Shown: positions 6,325 through 15,085 of the stretch, in pieces
Layout: each line of letters opens with the position of its first letter
How positions within the stretch are numbered: position 1 is the first letter of the stretch
NCBI GenBank assembly: GCA_964570285.1
Contig: CAZMXP010000057.1
Coordinates: forward strand, 1-31,699
Direction of reading: 5' to 3'
Origin: CAZMXP01 sp964570285
Lineage (GTDB): Bacteria > Planctomycetota > PLA2
Length of the DNA: 31,699 bases
The notes under the pieces: generated by a model
What the model saw: only the letters and a program-made list of their open reading frames with translations
What the model was told of the DNA's origin: nothing
Database searches by the model: none
Made by a program: the position numbers and the translations under genes

Positions 6325-7229
6325 GCGGCGCTCCCCACCCACCGCGAGGCGGGGGCGGTCGACCGCCGCAGCGCGAGAAGCACGAGCAGCATGGAGACGC
6401 AGAGCATCGCGGCGCCGGTGACCTGATGGGCCGACGGGAGCAGCGCCTCGGCGGGGCTGTGGCGCCCGCCGCGGTAGCCGTCCAGCGCATCGAGCGCGAG
6501 GAAGCCGAGCCCCACCTGCACGAGCAGCAGCGCCCCGAGCGCGAGCGCCGTGCGCCGCAGCGCGCGGTCGCGGCGGTGGCACGCGATGGCCACGGCGAGC
6601 ACGCCGGCGACGCACGTCGCCACGAGCACCGCGCCCACGAGGTGGGCCTGCAGCGCGAAGTCCCCGCCGAAATGCCGCCGCATGGCGCCGAGCGCGACCT
6701 GCAGGAAGATCAGCAGGAACGCCGCGAAGGCGACGGTGAGCATCGGGCGCGCGTCCTCCGCGGGCTCCCGCCGGGGCGGGCGGCTGGCCAGGTAGGCGAT
6801 CGCGAGCACGACGCAGAGGAAGAGCTGGCCGGTGGTGCCATGGACGAGCGCGAGGAGCGAGGAGCGTTCGAGCACGCGCTGGCCGCCGAGGTACCCCTGC
6901 ACGCCGCCGAGCAGGAAGGCGCCCACCATCAGCCAGCGCAGGTAGGGACGCGGCGGGCGCGCGAGCAGCCAGACGAGCTGCACGAGGCCCAGCACGCCGA
7001 GCAGGTAGCCCATCAGCCGGTGGCCGTGCTCCACCATCGTGTCGCGCTCGCGCAGCCACTCCGGCGGGTTCAGGTAGTAGCCGCCCGAGGTCGGCCAGTC
7101 GAGGTAGGCAAGACCCGCCTTCAGGCTCGTGACGAGCCCGCCCAGCGTCAGCATCAGCAGCGTCGCCCCGGCGGTCGCCCAGACGAGCAGCGTGAGCGCG
7201 CGGGAGGGGGCCGCGTCGGGGCGAAGCAT
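6321..7229 (-). CDS. ctaA: Heme A synthase (COX15/CtaA family)
   Basis: CtaA oxidises heme O to heme A. The 302-residue protein has about eight predicted helices. Its conserved heme-ligand regions are E-H-G-H-R-L-M-G (67-74, His68 and His70), L-V-H-G-T-T-G-Q, L-Q-A-H-L-V-G-A and S-A-H-Q-V-T-G-A. The G-G-L-V-T-S-x-x-A-G-L-A-x-x-D-W-P motif near 30-46 is diagnostic. It lies directly after the oxidase subunit I gene (3-bp gap) and overlaps ctaB, so heme A supply is coupled to oxidase synthesis. Confidence 0.93.
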   Translation of the reverse strand: MLRPDAAPSRALTLLVWATAGATLLMLTLGGLVTSLKAGLAYLDWPTSGGYYLNPPEWLRERDTMVEHGHRLMGYLLGVLGLVQLVWLLARPPRPYLRWLMVGAFLLGGVQGYLGGQRVLERSSLLALVHGTTGQLFLCVVLAIAYLASRPPRREPAEDARPMLTVAFAAFLLIFLQVALGAMRRHFGGDFALQAHLVGAVLVATCVAGVLAVAIACHRRDRALRRTALALGALLLVQVGLGFLALDALDGYRGGRHSPAEALLPSAHQVTGAAMLCVSMLLVLLALRRSTAPASRWVGSAA

Positions 7230-7232
7230 CGC

Positions 7233-9017
7233 TCAGCTCGACGGGGCGGTGCGCACCTCGCGCGTCTGCGGGAGGAAGTCCTCCTCCACGTCGGGGGAGG
7301 CGAACTCGTAGGGGCCGCGGTGGACGGTGGGAATCACCTGGAAGTTCTCGAACCAGGGCGGGGAGGTCGCCTGCCACTCGAGGCTGTTGGCGTTCCACGG
7401 GTTATTGCCCACGCGCTCGCCGCCGCGGATGCTCTTGAAGAAGTTCCAGAGGAAGAGCACCTGGCTCGCGAAGAGCAGGAAGGCGCTGATCGTCATGAAC
7501 TTGTTGAGCGGCATCCAGCGGTGCAGCCCCTCGTAGACCGTCGGGTCGGCGATGCGGCGCTGCATGCCGCCCATGCCCACGATGTGCATCGCGAAGAAGG
7601 TGCCGTTCATGAAGACGAAGGTGAGCCAGAAGTGCCACTTCCCGAGCCGCTCGTCCATCGCGCGGCCGAACATCTTCGGGAACCAGTAGTAGATGCCGCC
7701 GAAGATGCCCACGATCGTGCCCGTGAAGAGCACGTAGTGGAGGTGCGCGACGATGAAGTAGGTGTCGTGGATCTGGATGTCCACCGGCGTCGCCGCCATG
7801 AAGACGCCGGAGAGGCCGCCGATGATGAACATCGAGATGAACGCGCAGGCGAACCGCATCGCCGTCGTGAACTGGATCTGGCCGCCCCAGAGCGTGCCGA
7901 GCCAGTTGAAGACCTTCACCGCCGACGGCAGCGCGATCATCATCGTCGCGATCATGAAGGCGGTGCCGAGATAGGGGTTCATGCCGCTCTGGAACATGTG
8001 GTGGCCCCAGACGACAAAGCCCAGGCCGGCGATGCCGCAGATCGAGTAGACCATCGGCCGGTAGCCGAAGAGCGGCTTGCGCGCGAAGGTCGGCAGGATG
8101 TCGCTGACAAAGCCCATGGCCGGCAGGATCATGATGTAGACGGCGGGGTGGCTGTAGAACCAGAAGAGGTGCTGCCAGAGCAGCGGCTGCCCGTCGGCAC
8201 CCGCATGGCGGGCGTAGGCGTCGCCGATCATGACCGAATCGGGCAGGAAGAAGCTCGTGTGCAGCGTCCGTTCCGCGAGCAGGCACATCATCGCCGAGCC
8301 GAGCACCGGCGTCGCGAGCAGCTGGAGGATCGCCGTGATGAAGAGCGCCCAGACGCTCATCGGCATCCGGAAGAGGCTCATGCCCGGCGCGCGGAGCTTG
8401 ATGATCGTCGTGATGTAGTTGACCGCGCCCATGATGGACGACCAGCCGACGAGGATCACGCCGATGACCCAGAGCGTCTGTCCCCACCCGATCTCGACGG
8501 CGGAGAGCGGCGGGTAGGCCGTCCATCCGGAGGCCGCGCTCCCCCCCTCGACGAGGAAGCTCGCGACAAAGCAGCCGAACGCCGGCCACATGACCCAGTA
8601 GGAGAGCATGTTCAGCGTCGGGAAGGCCATGTCCCGGGCGCCGATCATCAGCGGGATCAGGTAGTTGCCGAACCCTCCCGCGAGCGCGGGGATGATCACG
8701 AGGAAGATCATCACCGACGCGTGCATCGTGAACGCCATGTTGTAGAACTGCGCGTCCATGACGCCGTTGTTCTCGGCGAAGAGCCAGTCGCCGATGACCG
8801 GCAGCTGGGCGTGCGGCCACGCGATCTTGTAGCGCACGAGCATCGCGAGGCCGCCGCCGACGATCGCCCACAGGATGCTCGAGATCAGGAACTGGATGCC
8901 GATGATCTTGTGGTCGCGGGAGAAGACGTACTTGGCCCAGAAGCCGCGCGGCTCGTGGTGGTGGACCTCGTGGGCGACCGCGTGCGGCGTGCCGGGAAGC
9001 GCGTGCGCGCTGCTCAT
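7233..9017 (-). CDS. ctaD: Cytochrome c oxidase subunit I, A2-type
   Basis: This is the catalytic subunit, holding the low-spin heme and the heme-CuB centre. In the 594-residue product the ligands are visible: His99 and His427 for the low-spin heme, His425 for the high-spin heme, and His290, His339 and His340 for CuB. Tyr294 would be cross-linked to His290. The helix VI motif is Y-S-H-P-A-V-Y (288-294) rather than G-H-P-E-V-Y. The proton-loading Glu is therefore replaced by the Tyr-Ser pair that defines A2-type oxidases such as Thermus caa3. Asp129 (D-M-A-F-P-T-L-N) and Lys368 of the D and K channels are present. ATG 9017, overlapping the subunit II stop by 4 bp, was preferred over an in-frame start ten codons upstream. 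Confidence 0.96.
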   Translation of the reverse strand: MSSAHALPGTPHAVAHEVHHHEPRGFWAKYVFSRDHKIIGIQFLISSILWAIVGGGLAMLVRYKIAWPHAQLPVIGDWLFAENNGVMDAQFYNMAFTMHASVMIFLVIIPALAGGFGNYLIPLMIGARDMAFPTLNMLSYWVMWPAFGCFVASFLVEGGSAASGWTAYPPLSAVEIGWGQTLWVIGVILVGWSSIMGAVNYITTIIKLRAPGMSLFRMPMSVWALFITAILQLLATPVLGSAMMCLLAERTLHTSFFLPDSVMIGDAYARHAGADGQPLLWQHLFWFYSHPAVYIMILPAMGFVSDILPTFARKPLFGYRPMVYSICGIAGLGFVVWGHHMFQSGMNPYLGTAFMIATMMIALPSAVKVFNWLGTLWGGQIQFTTAMRFACAFISMFIIGGLSGVFMAATPVDIQIHDTYFIVAHLHYVLFTGTIVGIFGGIYYWFPKMFGRAMDERLGKWHFWLTFVFMNGTFFAMHIVGMGGMQRRIADPTVYEGLHRWMPLNKFMTISAFLLFASQVLFLWNFFKSIRGGERVGNNPWNANSLEWQATSPPWFENFQVIPTVHRGPYEFASPDVEEDFLPQTREVRTAPSS

Positions 9018-9892
9018 TTCCGCAGTCCCTCCTGCCAGTACTTCCACATGGAGTCTTCCTCGGGGTCATGGTCCCCCATCGTCTCGTGTTGCTTCTTCAG
9101 CCATGCCTGGAACTCCGCCTCGGTCTCGACGATGAGGCGGCCGCGCATCGTCGTGTGCCCGATGCCGCAGAGTTCCGCGCAGACGATCTCGAAGTCGGTG
9201 CCGGTCTCCGTGACGTGGAACCACTGCGGGATCGTCAGCCCCGGCAGGAGGTCCTGCTTCACGCGCACGTTCGGCAGCCAGAAGCTGTGCAGCACGTCGC
9301 GCGTGCGCAGCTTCACGATGATGTCCCGGTTCACCGGGACGTGCATGTCCGCCAGCTTCGTCACGTCGTCGGCGGTGCCGAAGACGCCGTCCGCGCCCGC
9401 ATACCGGAAGTGCCACTCGAACTGCTTCGCGAAGACCTGGATCACGACGGCGTCCTTCTCGTCGGGGAACTCGCGCGTGTACTTCATGCTGCCCCAGGAG
9501 CCGGTCTGGAAGACGGCCAGCGCGAAGAGGATCAGGCCCGGGATGAAGGTCCACGCCAGTTCCAGCGCGTGGCTGCCGTGGGTGTGGACGGCCTTCCCCC
9601 CCGGCCGCGCCCGGTAGCGCAGCAGGAAGTAGACGAGCAGCCCCTGCGTCAGGAAGAAGAAGAAGCCGGTCACCGCGAGGATCACGTAGAAGAGCGTGTC
9701 GACGATGTGGAACGTCCCGATGTTGCGCGGCTGGATGTCGGGGAACTTCACGCCCGCGTTGGAGAGCACGAGGATCTCGCCGACGAGGAGCACGAGGAAG
9801 CCGATCACGACGGCCCCGGGCTTGGGCTTCGCCGGGGGCGGGGGCGGGGCCGCGGGGCTGCTGTGGTCGTGTTCGTCGCTGTGCATGTTCAT
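9014..9892 (-). CDS. ctaC: Cytochrome c oxidase subunit II (CuA)
   Basis: Subunit II accepts electrons at its binuclear CuA centre and passes them to subunit I. The 292-residue protein has a Pro-rich N-terminus, three predicted helices (26-46, 64-92 and 109-131) and a periplasmic cupredoxin domain. All CuA ligands are present: His202 (V-L-H-S-F-W-L-P-N), Cys238-A-E-L-Cys242-G-I-G-His246 and Met249. There is no C-terminal cytochrome c domain, so unlike many caa3 oxidases it needs a separate donor. The cupredoxin and octaheme cytochrome encoded upstream are the obvious candidates. The start overlaps the cupredoxin gene by 4 bp. Confidence 0.96.
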   Translation of the reverse strand: MNMHSDEHDHSSPAAPPPPPAKPKPGAVVIGFLVLLVGEILVLSNAGVKFPDIQPRNIGTFHIVDTLFYVILAVTGFFFFLTQGLLVYFLLRYRARPGGKAVHTHGSHALELAWTFIPGLILFALAVFQTGSWGSMKYTREFPDEKDAVVIQVFAKQFEWHFRYAGADGVFGTADDVTKLADMHVPVNRDIIVKLRTRDVLHSFWLPNVRVKQDLLPGLTIPQWFHVTETGTDFEIVCAELCGIGHTTMRGRLIVETEAEFQAWLKKQHETMGDHDPEEDSMWKYWQEGLRK

Positions 9893-10707
9893 TGCCCGAA
9901 GGTGATGTCCACGGTCTTGCTTTCCCGGTTCCCGATCGTGATGTCGACCGCCTTCTCGCCGAGCTTCTCGTGCCACGCGACGAGCTGGTAGGTGCCCGGG
10001 GGAAGGTCCCGGATCGTGAAGGCGCCGTCCGCGTCGGTCACCGCGTGGCAGGGATGGGGCACGACGCCGACGAAGGACCACATCCAGTTGTGGACGTCGC
10101 ACTTGATCTTGTAGGGCATCTGGGGCAGGTCGAAGGTGCGCGGATCGAGCGCGCCCGGCGTCGTCATGCTCTTGTTGATCTCGGGGTTGGCGCCCCCCGG
10201 GAGCCCGTGCACGTTGTGGGAGGTCGCATCGCTGCTCTTGATGATCAGCGGCTGCCCGACCTGCACGACGAGCACCCTCGGCACGTACTGGCAATCGACC
10301 TGGTCCAGCACCGCCGGCGTCGAGGGAGGCGTGTACTTCATGCCGGGCACGAGGCCGCGCGCGATGTAGACGATCACCCACTGGACGCCCCCGTCCGGGC
10401 AGACGAGGAACTCCTCGCTCATCAGGCCCTGCGCGTGCGCGCTCATGCAGAACTGGTCGGAGAGGTCCACCCGCTTGGGCGGCTTCCGCGCGCCCGCGAA
10501 GTAGACCTTGCCCGAGACCGTGCCGCGCTCGTTCGGGTCGGTGTTCGCGACGCGGTAGCTGCTCGTCGCGGCCCCGCCGGAACCGTAGATCACCGCCTGC
10601 GCGTCCGCGGTGGCGAGGAGCTCGGCGGTCCCCCCCCCGCACCCCCCCCAGACCGCCGCGAGGCAGGCGAGCGTCAGACCACGATGTAGGAATCGGGGTT
10701 GTCCCAT
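9889..10707 (-). CDS. Periplasmic cupredoxin with carboxypeptidase-regulatory-like domain
   Basis: This 272-residue exported protein has a signal-type N-terminus (residues 1-23; Cys23 in W-G-G-C could be lipidated, but the lipobox is poor). The plastocyanin-like domain spans about 60-215 and has a complete type-1 copper set: His164 (S-H-N-V-H) and C203-D-V-H206-N-W-M209. A small beta domain follows (T-D-A-D-G-A-F-T-I-R-D-L-P-P-G-T-Y, 224-240), typical of carboxypeptidase D regulatory-like folds. It is placed between the Rieske protein and oxidase subunit II, so it probably carries electrons to CuA. The gene overlaps the Rieske gene by 34 bp. Two G-tracts (complement of 10630-10638 and 10642-10649) encode the Gly-rich segment around Cys23. 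Confidence 0.8.
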   Translation of the reverse strand: MGQPRFLHRGLTLACLAAVWGGCGGGTAELLATADAQAVIYGSGGAATSSYRVANTDPNERGTVSGKVYFAGARKPPKRVDLSDQFCMSAHAQGLMSEEFLVCPDGGVQWVIVYIARGLVPGMKYTPPSTPAVLDQVDCQYVPRVLVVQVGQPLIIKSSDATSHNVHGLPGGANPEINKSMTTPGALDPRTFDLPQMPYKIKCDVHNWMWSFVGVVPHPCHAVTDADGAFTIRDLPPGTYQLVAWHEKLGEKAVDITIGNRESKTVDITFGQ

Positions 10708-11312
10708 TCGCCCTTCTCCTGCTGGAACTTCTTGGTCTTGTCGATCGTGATCTGGCCGTCGTCCCCGATGAAGATCTTGAACCGCTCCAGCGGACGCGGC
10801 GCCGGCCCCTCGAAGTTGATGCCGGTCGGATAGAAGCCCGAGCCGTGGCAGGGGCACTTGAACTTCAGGTCGGCCTCGAGCCAGTTCGGCGTGCAGCCGA
10901 GGTGGGTGCAGATCGTCGAGAGCGCGTAGAGCAGGCGCTTGCCCTTGTACTCCGTGTTGGTGATCCACACCTGGTACTGCTTCTTGAACGCCTCGCTGAC
11001 GGTGTCCTTCGGGAAGTCGTCGACGAAGCCGGCCTTGAAGATCTGCTTCGGGTCGAAGGACGCCACCGGGAAGAGGAACTTCACGAGCATGCCGATGCTC
11101 GTCACGCCGGCGTAGCCGAAGAGGCCCCAGCCCGCCGCCATCCAGAGCGCGTCGCGGCGCGTGGAGAGTTCCGGCGCCTCGAACGGCGTCGTGCCGGGGG
11201 GCATGGGGTCCATGTCCATCGGCTCTTTCGTGCCCTTCTTCACCGCGGGGACGCCGGTGCGGAGGCCGAGCCGCGAGTCGGTCACGTGCGGGCCCTGTTC
11301 CTCGGCGGACAT
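10674..11312 (-). CDS. Rieske [2Fe-2S] protein of the cytochrome b complex
   Basis: This is the iron-sulfur subunit that takes one electron from quinol at the Qo site. The 212-residue protein has a ~50-residue cytoplasmic N-terminus, one membrane anchor (about 57-82) and the cluster-binding motifs C-T-H-L-G-C (135-140) and C-P-C-H-G-S (153-158). The P-R-P-L near 172 matches the conserved Pro loop. The two cluster cysteines and the disulfide cysteines are all present. It follows the octaheme cytochrome gene by 1 bp, and its 3' end overlaps the cupredoxin gene. Confidence 0.95.
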   Translation of the reverse strand: MSAEEQGPHVTDSRLGLRTGVPAVKKGTKEPMDMDPMPPGTTPFEAPELSTRRDALWMAAGWGLFGYAGVTSIGMLVKFLFPVASFDPKQIFKAGFVDDFPKDTVSEAFKKQYQVWITNTEYKGKRLLYALSTICTHLGCTPNWLEADLKFKCPCHGSGFYPTGINFEGPAPRPLERFKIFIGDDGQITIDKTKKFQQEKGEWDNPDSYIVV

Positions 11313-11313
11313 G

Positions 11314-14300
11314 CTAGTCCTCCTCCCGGTAGTGGTGCCGGATGTAGTCGCGCAGCGCGCGGATCTGCTCGGCGGCATCCCCGCCGAAGTAGGTCTTGTC
11401 CTCCGCGGCGGGCGCCTTCTCGCCGAAGAAGCCGGGCATCGCGGTGCCGGGCTGCAGCTTGCCAGGGCCCCAGAGCCAGGTCGGGATCCAGCTGTCGCGC
11501 AGGCGGCCGCCGTGCGCGTGCCGGAAGTTGGGTGCCGCCTTCGTCAGGTCGCCCCCGGTCACGTGGCAGGTCTTGCAGTCGTACACCTTGAAGAGCGCGC
11601 GCGCCTCCTCGAGCCGGTTGCCCACGCGGATCTCCACGCGCTTGGTCTTGTCCTTCGGGTCGGGGACGAGGCGCGACTGCGGGGTGGCGTACTGCGCCGC
11701 CGGGCCGGTGAGGCTGTCGGCCTCGGAGGGATCGAAGTCGGCATTCGTGCCGCTGAGCGCGGCGAAGTAGCGCACCAGCTTCCGCGTCTCGGACTCGCTG
11801 AAGTGGTAGGTGGGCATGCGGATCGAGTGCCACGGGCGGACGCGGTCGCTGTCGGCCACGCCGGGGACCGAGACGAACGCCGGGTTCTCGAGGAAGCGGA
11901 AGAGCCACGCCGGCTGCGTCTTGATGCCCTGGCCGAGCAGGCTCGGCGGCCTCCACTTGTCGGCCGCGATCGCGGGCCAGATGTCGCCGCCCTCCGACTC
12001 GATGACGTGGCACCCCTGGCAGTTGTAGCGGCGGACGAGCAGGCGCCCGTCGAGGATGTCCTGGTGGCGCGCGTCGGGCTTGTAGGCGCTGGCCGCCGGG
12101 ATCGGGTCGTTCACGAGGCCGACGAGGAAGGTCGCGAGGTCGCGCGCCTCCTCGGGCGTAAAGCCGAACCGCGGCATCTTGAGCCGCTCGAAGGGCAGGT
12201 CGCGCATCGCCATCCCGTGGTCGTAGACCCGCGGGTTGATCAGCTTCGCGAAGGCGAAGTCGAAGCGCGTGTGCTCGATGGGCGCGTGGTTGAACGCGAG
12301 CCGGTCGATGAGCTTGCTGCCCCACTCCGTCAGCTCGGTGCCGATCGGCGTCGCCCCCTTGAAGGTCTCGGTCTCGTGGCAGCCGAAGCAGCCGTAGTGC
12401 TTGAAGAGCTTCTCGCCGACGTAGAGCACCTGCTCCCTCGGCGTCATGCGCTCGACGATGCCCAGCGCCTGCGCCGTCGACTCCTGCTGCTCCCCGACCT
12501 TGAGTTCCTGCGCGATCTTGCGCAGCGTGGGCTGGTTCAGCTCGAGCCCGTCGAGCGCGTCGAAGGCGGCGTGGCGCGAGCCCATCAGGTAGGCGGTCAC
12601 GTCGCGCGCCTCGTCCGGCGTGAGGCGCAGGTCGGGCATGCCGGTCTCGTGCCAGTAGCCGCGCGGGTCGAGCAGCCAGTGGTAGAGCCACTCCTTCGTG
12701 ACCTTGCTGCCGACGCCGGTCAGGTCGGGACCGTGGCGGCGCGCCATGCGGCCCTTCCAGCCGAGCGTGCGGTGCGTGGCGCCGTCCACCCACTCGGCCA
12801 TCTTCTCGCGATCGACCGCCAGTTCGGGGGTCTGGATCGGCACGTCGTGGCAGGCGATGCAGGCCTTCGCCTGCATGCCGGACGCCTCGTAGTCGCCGAC
12901 GAGGATCTTCTCCCCGCGGGCGGGGTCGGCCCTGCTGAGGTCCACCGGCGGATAGGACTCCCGGCCGCTCTTCTCGAGGAGCCACTCCACCAGCGCGTAG
13001 GCCTCCGCCCTCGACCACTCCATCCCGTCCACGGCGTCGTCGCCCTGCTCCGCGAAGCGGTAGGTGAACTGGTGCGAGTTGTTCGAAAGGCCGAAGAAGC
13101 GCGGCATGCGGGTCCCGGGGCGGAAGTCCTTCGGGTTCCAGATCCACTTCTGCAGCCACTCGCGGGAGGTCTTGCGCGCGATCTCGTCGAGCTGCGGGCC
13201 CACCTTCGAGCGCATCTGCTTCATGAACGGGTAGACCGTCTCGTCGAGCTTGTGGCAGCCGTAGCAGCCGAAGCTGACGAAGTTGTCGAGCCCGCGCTCC
13301 AGCGACTCCGGGCGGTAGGCGCCCTTGGACTCGGGGATGAAGAGCCTCCCGGCGTACTCCCCCGCCGCCTCCGCGGCGGGGTCGCGGAAGTTCGCCTTGG
13401 CGTGCATCCCCCACTCGCCCGCGTCCGGCACGGCGGGATCGGGCTTGCCGATGCGCACCTCCGCGTACTCCGGCTCGGCGGCGACGAGATAGCCCTCCTT
13501 GTGGCACTTCAGGCAGGAGGACTGCACGAGCATCTTCGGAAGCTGCGGCCAGATCCAGTGGTGGGTCTTCTCGTGGGTCCAGCCGAGCGTGTGCTCCCAC
13601 CGCTCGCCGGTCGCGTGGTCGGTGACCCAGCCGGTGGTGACCGCGGCCCCGCCGCTGCCCTGCTGCATCGCCTCCTCGAGGGTCTGCCCGGCGCCGGCCG
13701 GCAGGTGATGGTCCTCCTCGTGCGCGCGCGCGGTCGTCATCCAGTCCTCGACGCGCAGCCGGTCCGGCGTGTGGTAGGCGAATCCGAAGTCGGTGGACCA
13801 CCCGCGCCCGTTGTGGCAGATCGTGCAGCCGACCTTCTCGTAGGGGTGCGGCGAGGTATCGCCCACCATCTGCTCGAAGTGCGGGTGCGTGCGCCAGTGC
13901 TTGCGCATCCGCTGCAGCAGCGAAAGGTACTGCTCGGCCACGGAGACGCCCTCCTTGCCCGAGACCCAGCGCCCCTTGGCTTCGTCGTGGCTCCACCGGC
14001 GCCAGAGCTTGCGCCCGGTCTTCTTGTCCACGGCGATCGCGCCGTCGGTGCGATCGTAGGAGGCAAACATCATCTCCAGCGCCTGGTGGTGGATCTCGAC
14101 GGTGCGCAGGAGCGACTCCTCGCGCTCGAAGGGGGAGGCGCGGGCCACGGGGGGGTGGACCGAGTCGATCAGGCCGTAGACGAAGCGGTAGACCGCCTCC
14201 TCGAAGCGCTGCACCTTGTCGGGGTCCCCGGCGTCGGCGGAGAGGATCTCGACCGGCCACTTCTCGTCCTCGAACCCGAGTCGGTTGATGCCGATGTGGC

Positions 14301-15072
14301 AGGTGCCGCACCGGTCCACGCGGCGGGGCGTCGCGAACTCGTAGTTGTCGACGAGGTTCTCGAGCACGACCTGCTCCACGCGGGTGGGAGGCGCGAGGAA
14401 GTCGAGCAGCGGGATCTCGCGCAGGGGGCTGTACCCCTTCTTCTTCTCCACGGCGGCGGCGAGGAGCTGGATCTTCTTCAGGCTCGGGTTGGCGCGCTCG
14501 CGGGCGACGAGGTCGTCGAGCTCCTTCTCCGTCGCCTTCAGCGCGGCCAGCTCCTTGTCGAGGATGTCGGCGGCCTCCCGGGCGGCGATCCCGAGGAGCT
14601 TCTCCTCGTTGCGCTCCCGGCGGAGGCGCGCCGCGGCGGACTCCGCCTCGGCGGGGGACTTGGCCTCGTCGAGCTCGTACTGGGCCTCTCCCGTGTACTG
14701 CTTCTGGGCCTTGAAGGCCATGTCGGCCCCGTAGAACGACCCCTGCGCCCCCTCGACGCGCTTGCGCAGCGCCGCGAGCTCCGCCTCGCGGTCGGCGATG
14801 ACCTTCCGCGCGGCCTCGCGGGCGCGCTCCAGCTCGGCGCGGTCGCCCTGCGTCGCCGTCTCGAGCAGGAAGGCCTCGACGGCGAGCTTGCCCGCCTCCC
14901 ACTTGAGCTGGGCGCGCTGCTCGTGCTTCCACGGGCGGTCGAAGTCGGCGAGGATCATCGCGACGATGCCCGCGACGAGCGCCGCGCTCGAGAGCGTGAA
15001 GAGCTTCAGCAGGCGCTTCTGGTTGTAGAGGAAGCCGGGGTCGTTGTTCGTGGCGGAGGGGCGCTTGCTCAT
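11314..15072 (-). CDS. Giant octaheme cytochrome c of the cytochrome b complex
   Basis: This 1252-residue protein is anchored by one N-terminal helix (about 24-42). A charged, alanine-rich coiled coil follows (about 50-215), then a periplasmic body with eight C-x-x-C-H heme sites at 255, 416, 520, 603, 738, 895, 1018 and 1166. The last five sites each start a mono-heme class I cytochrome c unit. Each is followed 48-74 residues later by a candidate Met ligand (R-M-P, G-M-P, K-M-P, R-M-P, A-M-P), usually with a C-terminal helix E-A-R-D-x-x-A-Y/F-L. The three N-terminal sites lie in a different, His-rich context. It stands where cytochrome c1 or cytochrome f would be encoded, so it probably receives electrons from the Rieske protein and wires them toward the oxidase. 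No known single-name family was recognised. Confidence 0.85.
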   Translation of the reverse strand: MSKRPSATNNDPGFLYNQKRLLKLFTLSSAALVAGIVAMILADFDRPWKHEQRAQLKWEAGKLAVEAFLLETATQGDRAELERAREAARKVIADREAELAALRKRVEGAQGSFYGADMAFKAQKQYTGEAQYELDEAKSPAEAESAAARLRRERNEEKLLGIAAREAADILDKELAALKATEKELDDLVARERANPSLKKIQLLAAAVEKKKGYSPLREIPLLDFLAPPTRVEQVVLENLVDNYEFATPRRVDRCGTCHIGINRLGFEDEKWPVEILSADAGDPDKVQRFEEAVYRFVYGLIDSVHPPVARASPFEREESLLRTVEIHHQALEMMFASYDRTDGAIAVDKKTGRKLWRRWSHDEAKGRWVSGKEGVSVAEQYLSLLQRMRKHWRTHPHFEQMVGDTSPHPYEKVGCTICHNGRGWSTDFGFAYHTPDRLRVEDWMTTARAHEEDHHLPAGAGQTLEEAMQQGSGGAAVTTGWVTDHATGERWEHTLGWTHEKTHHWIWPQLPKMLVQSSCLKCHKEGYLVAAEPEYAEVRIGKPDPAVPDAGEWGMHAKANFRDPAAEAAGEYAGRLFIPESKGAYRPESLERGLDNFVSFGCYGCHKLDETVYPFMKQMRSKVGPQLDEIARKTSREWLQKWIWNPKDFRPGTRMPRFFGLSNNSHQFTYRFAEQGDDAVDGMEWSRAEAYALVEWLLEKSGRESYPPVDLSRADPARGEKILVGDYEASGMQAKACIACHDVPIQTPELAVDREKMAEWVDGATHRTLGWKGRMARRHGPDLTGVGSKVTKEWLYHWLLDPRGYWHETGMPDLRLTPDEARDVTAYLMGSRHAAFDALDGLELNQPTLRKIAQELKVGEQQESTAQALGIVERMTPREQVLYVGEKLFKHYGCFGCHETETFKGATPIGTELTEWGSKLIDRLAFNHAPIEHTRFDFAFAKLINPRVYDHGMAMRDLPFERLKMPRFGFTPEEARDLATFLVGLVNDPIPAASAYKPDARHQDILDGRLLVRRYNCQGCHVIESEGGDIWPAIAADKWRPPSLLGQGIKTQPAWLFRFLENPAFVSVPGVADSDRVRPWHSIRMPTYHFSESETRKLVRYFAALSGTNADFDPSEADSLTGPAAQYATPQSRLVPDPKDKTKRVEIRVGNRLEEARALFKVYDCKTCHVTGGDLTKAAPNFRHAHGGRLRDSWIPTWLWGPGKLQPGTAMPGFFGEKAPAAEDKTYFGGDAAEQIRALRDYIRHHYREED

Positions 15073-15085
15073 CGCGGGCCGTGCC

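Noticed and set aside
6426..9617. A 1063-codon open frame on the plus strand
   Set aside because: It lies opposite ctaA, ctaD and ctaC, whose motifs are complete. The translation is low-complexity Arg/Glu/His-rich sequence caused by high GC in the third position.
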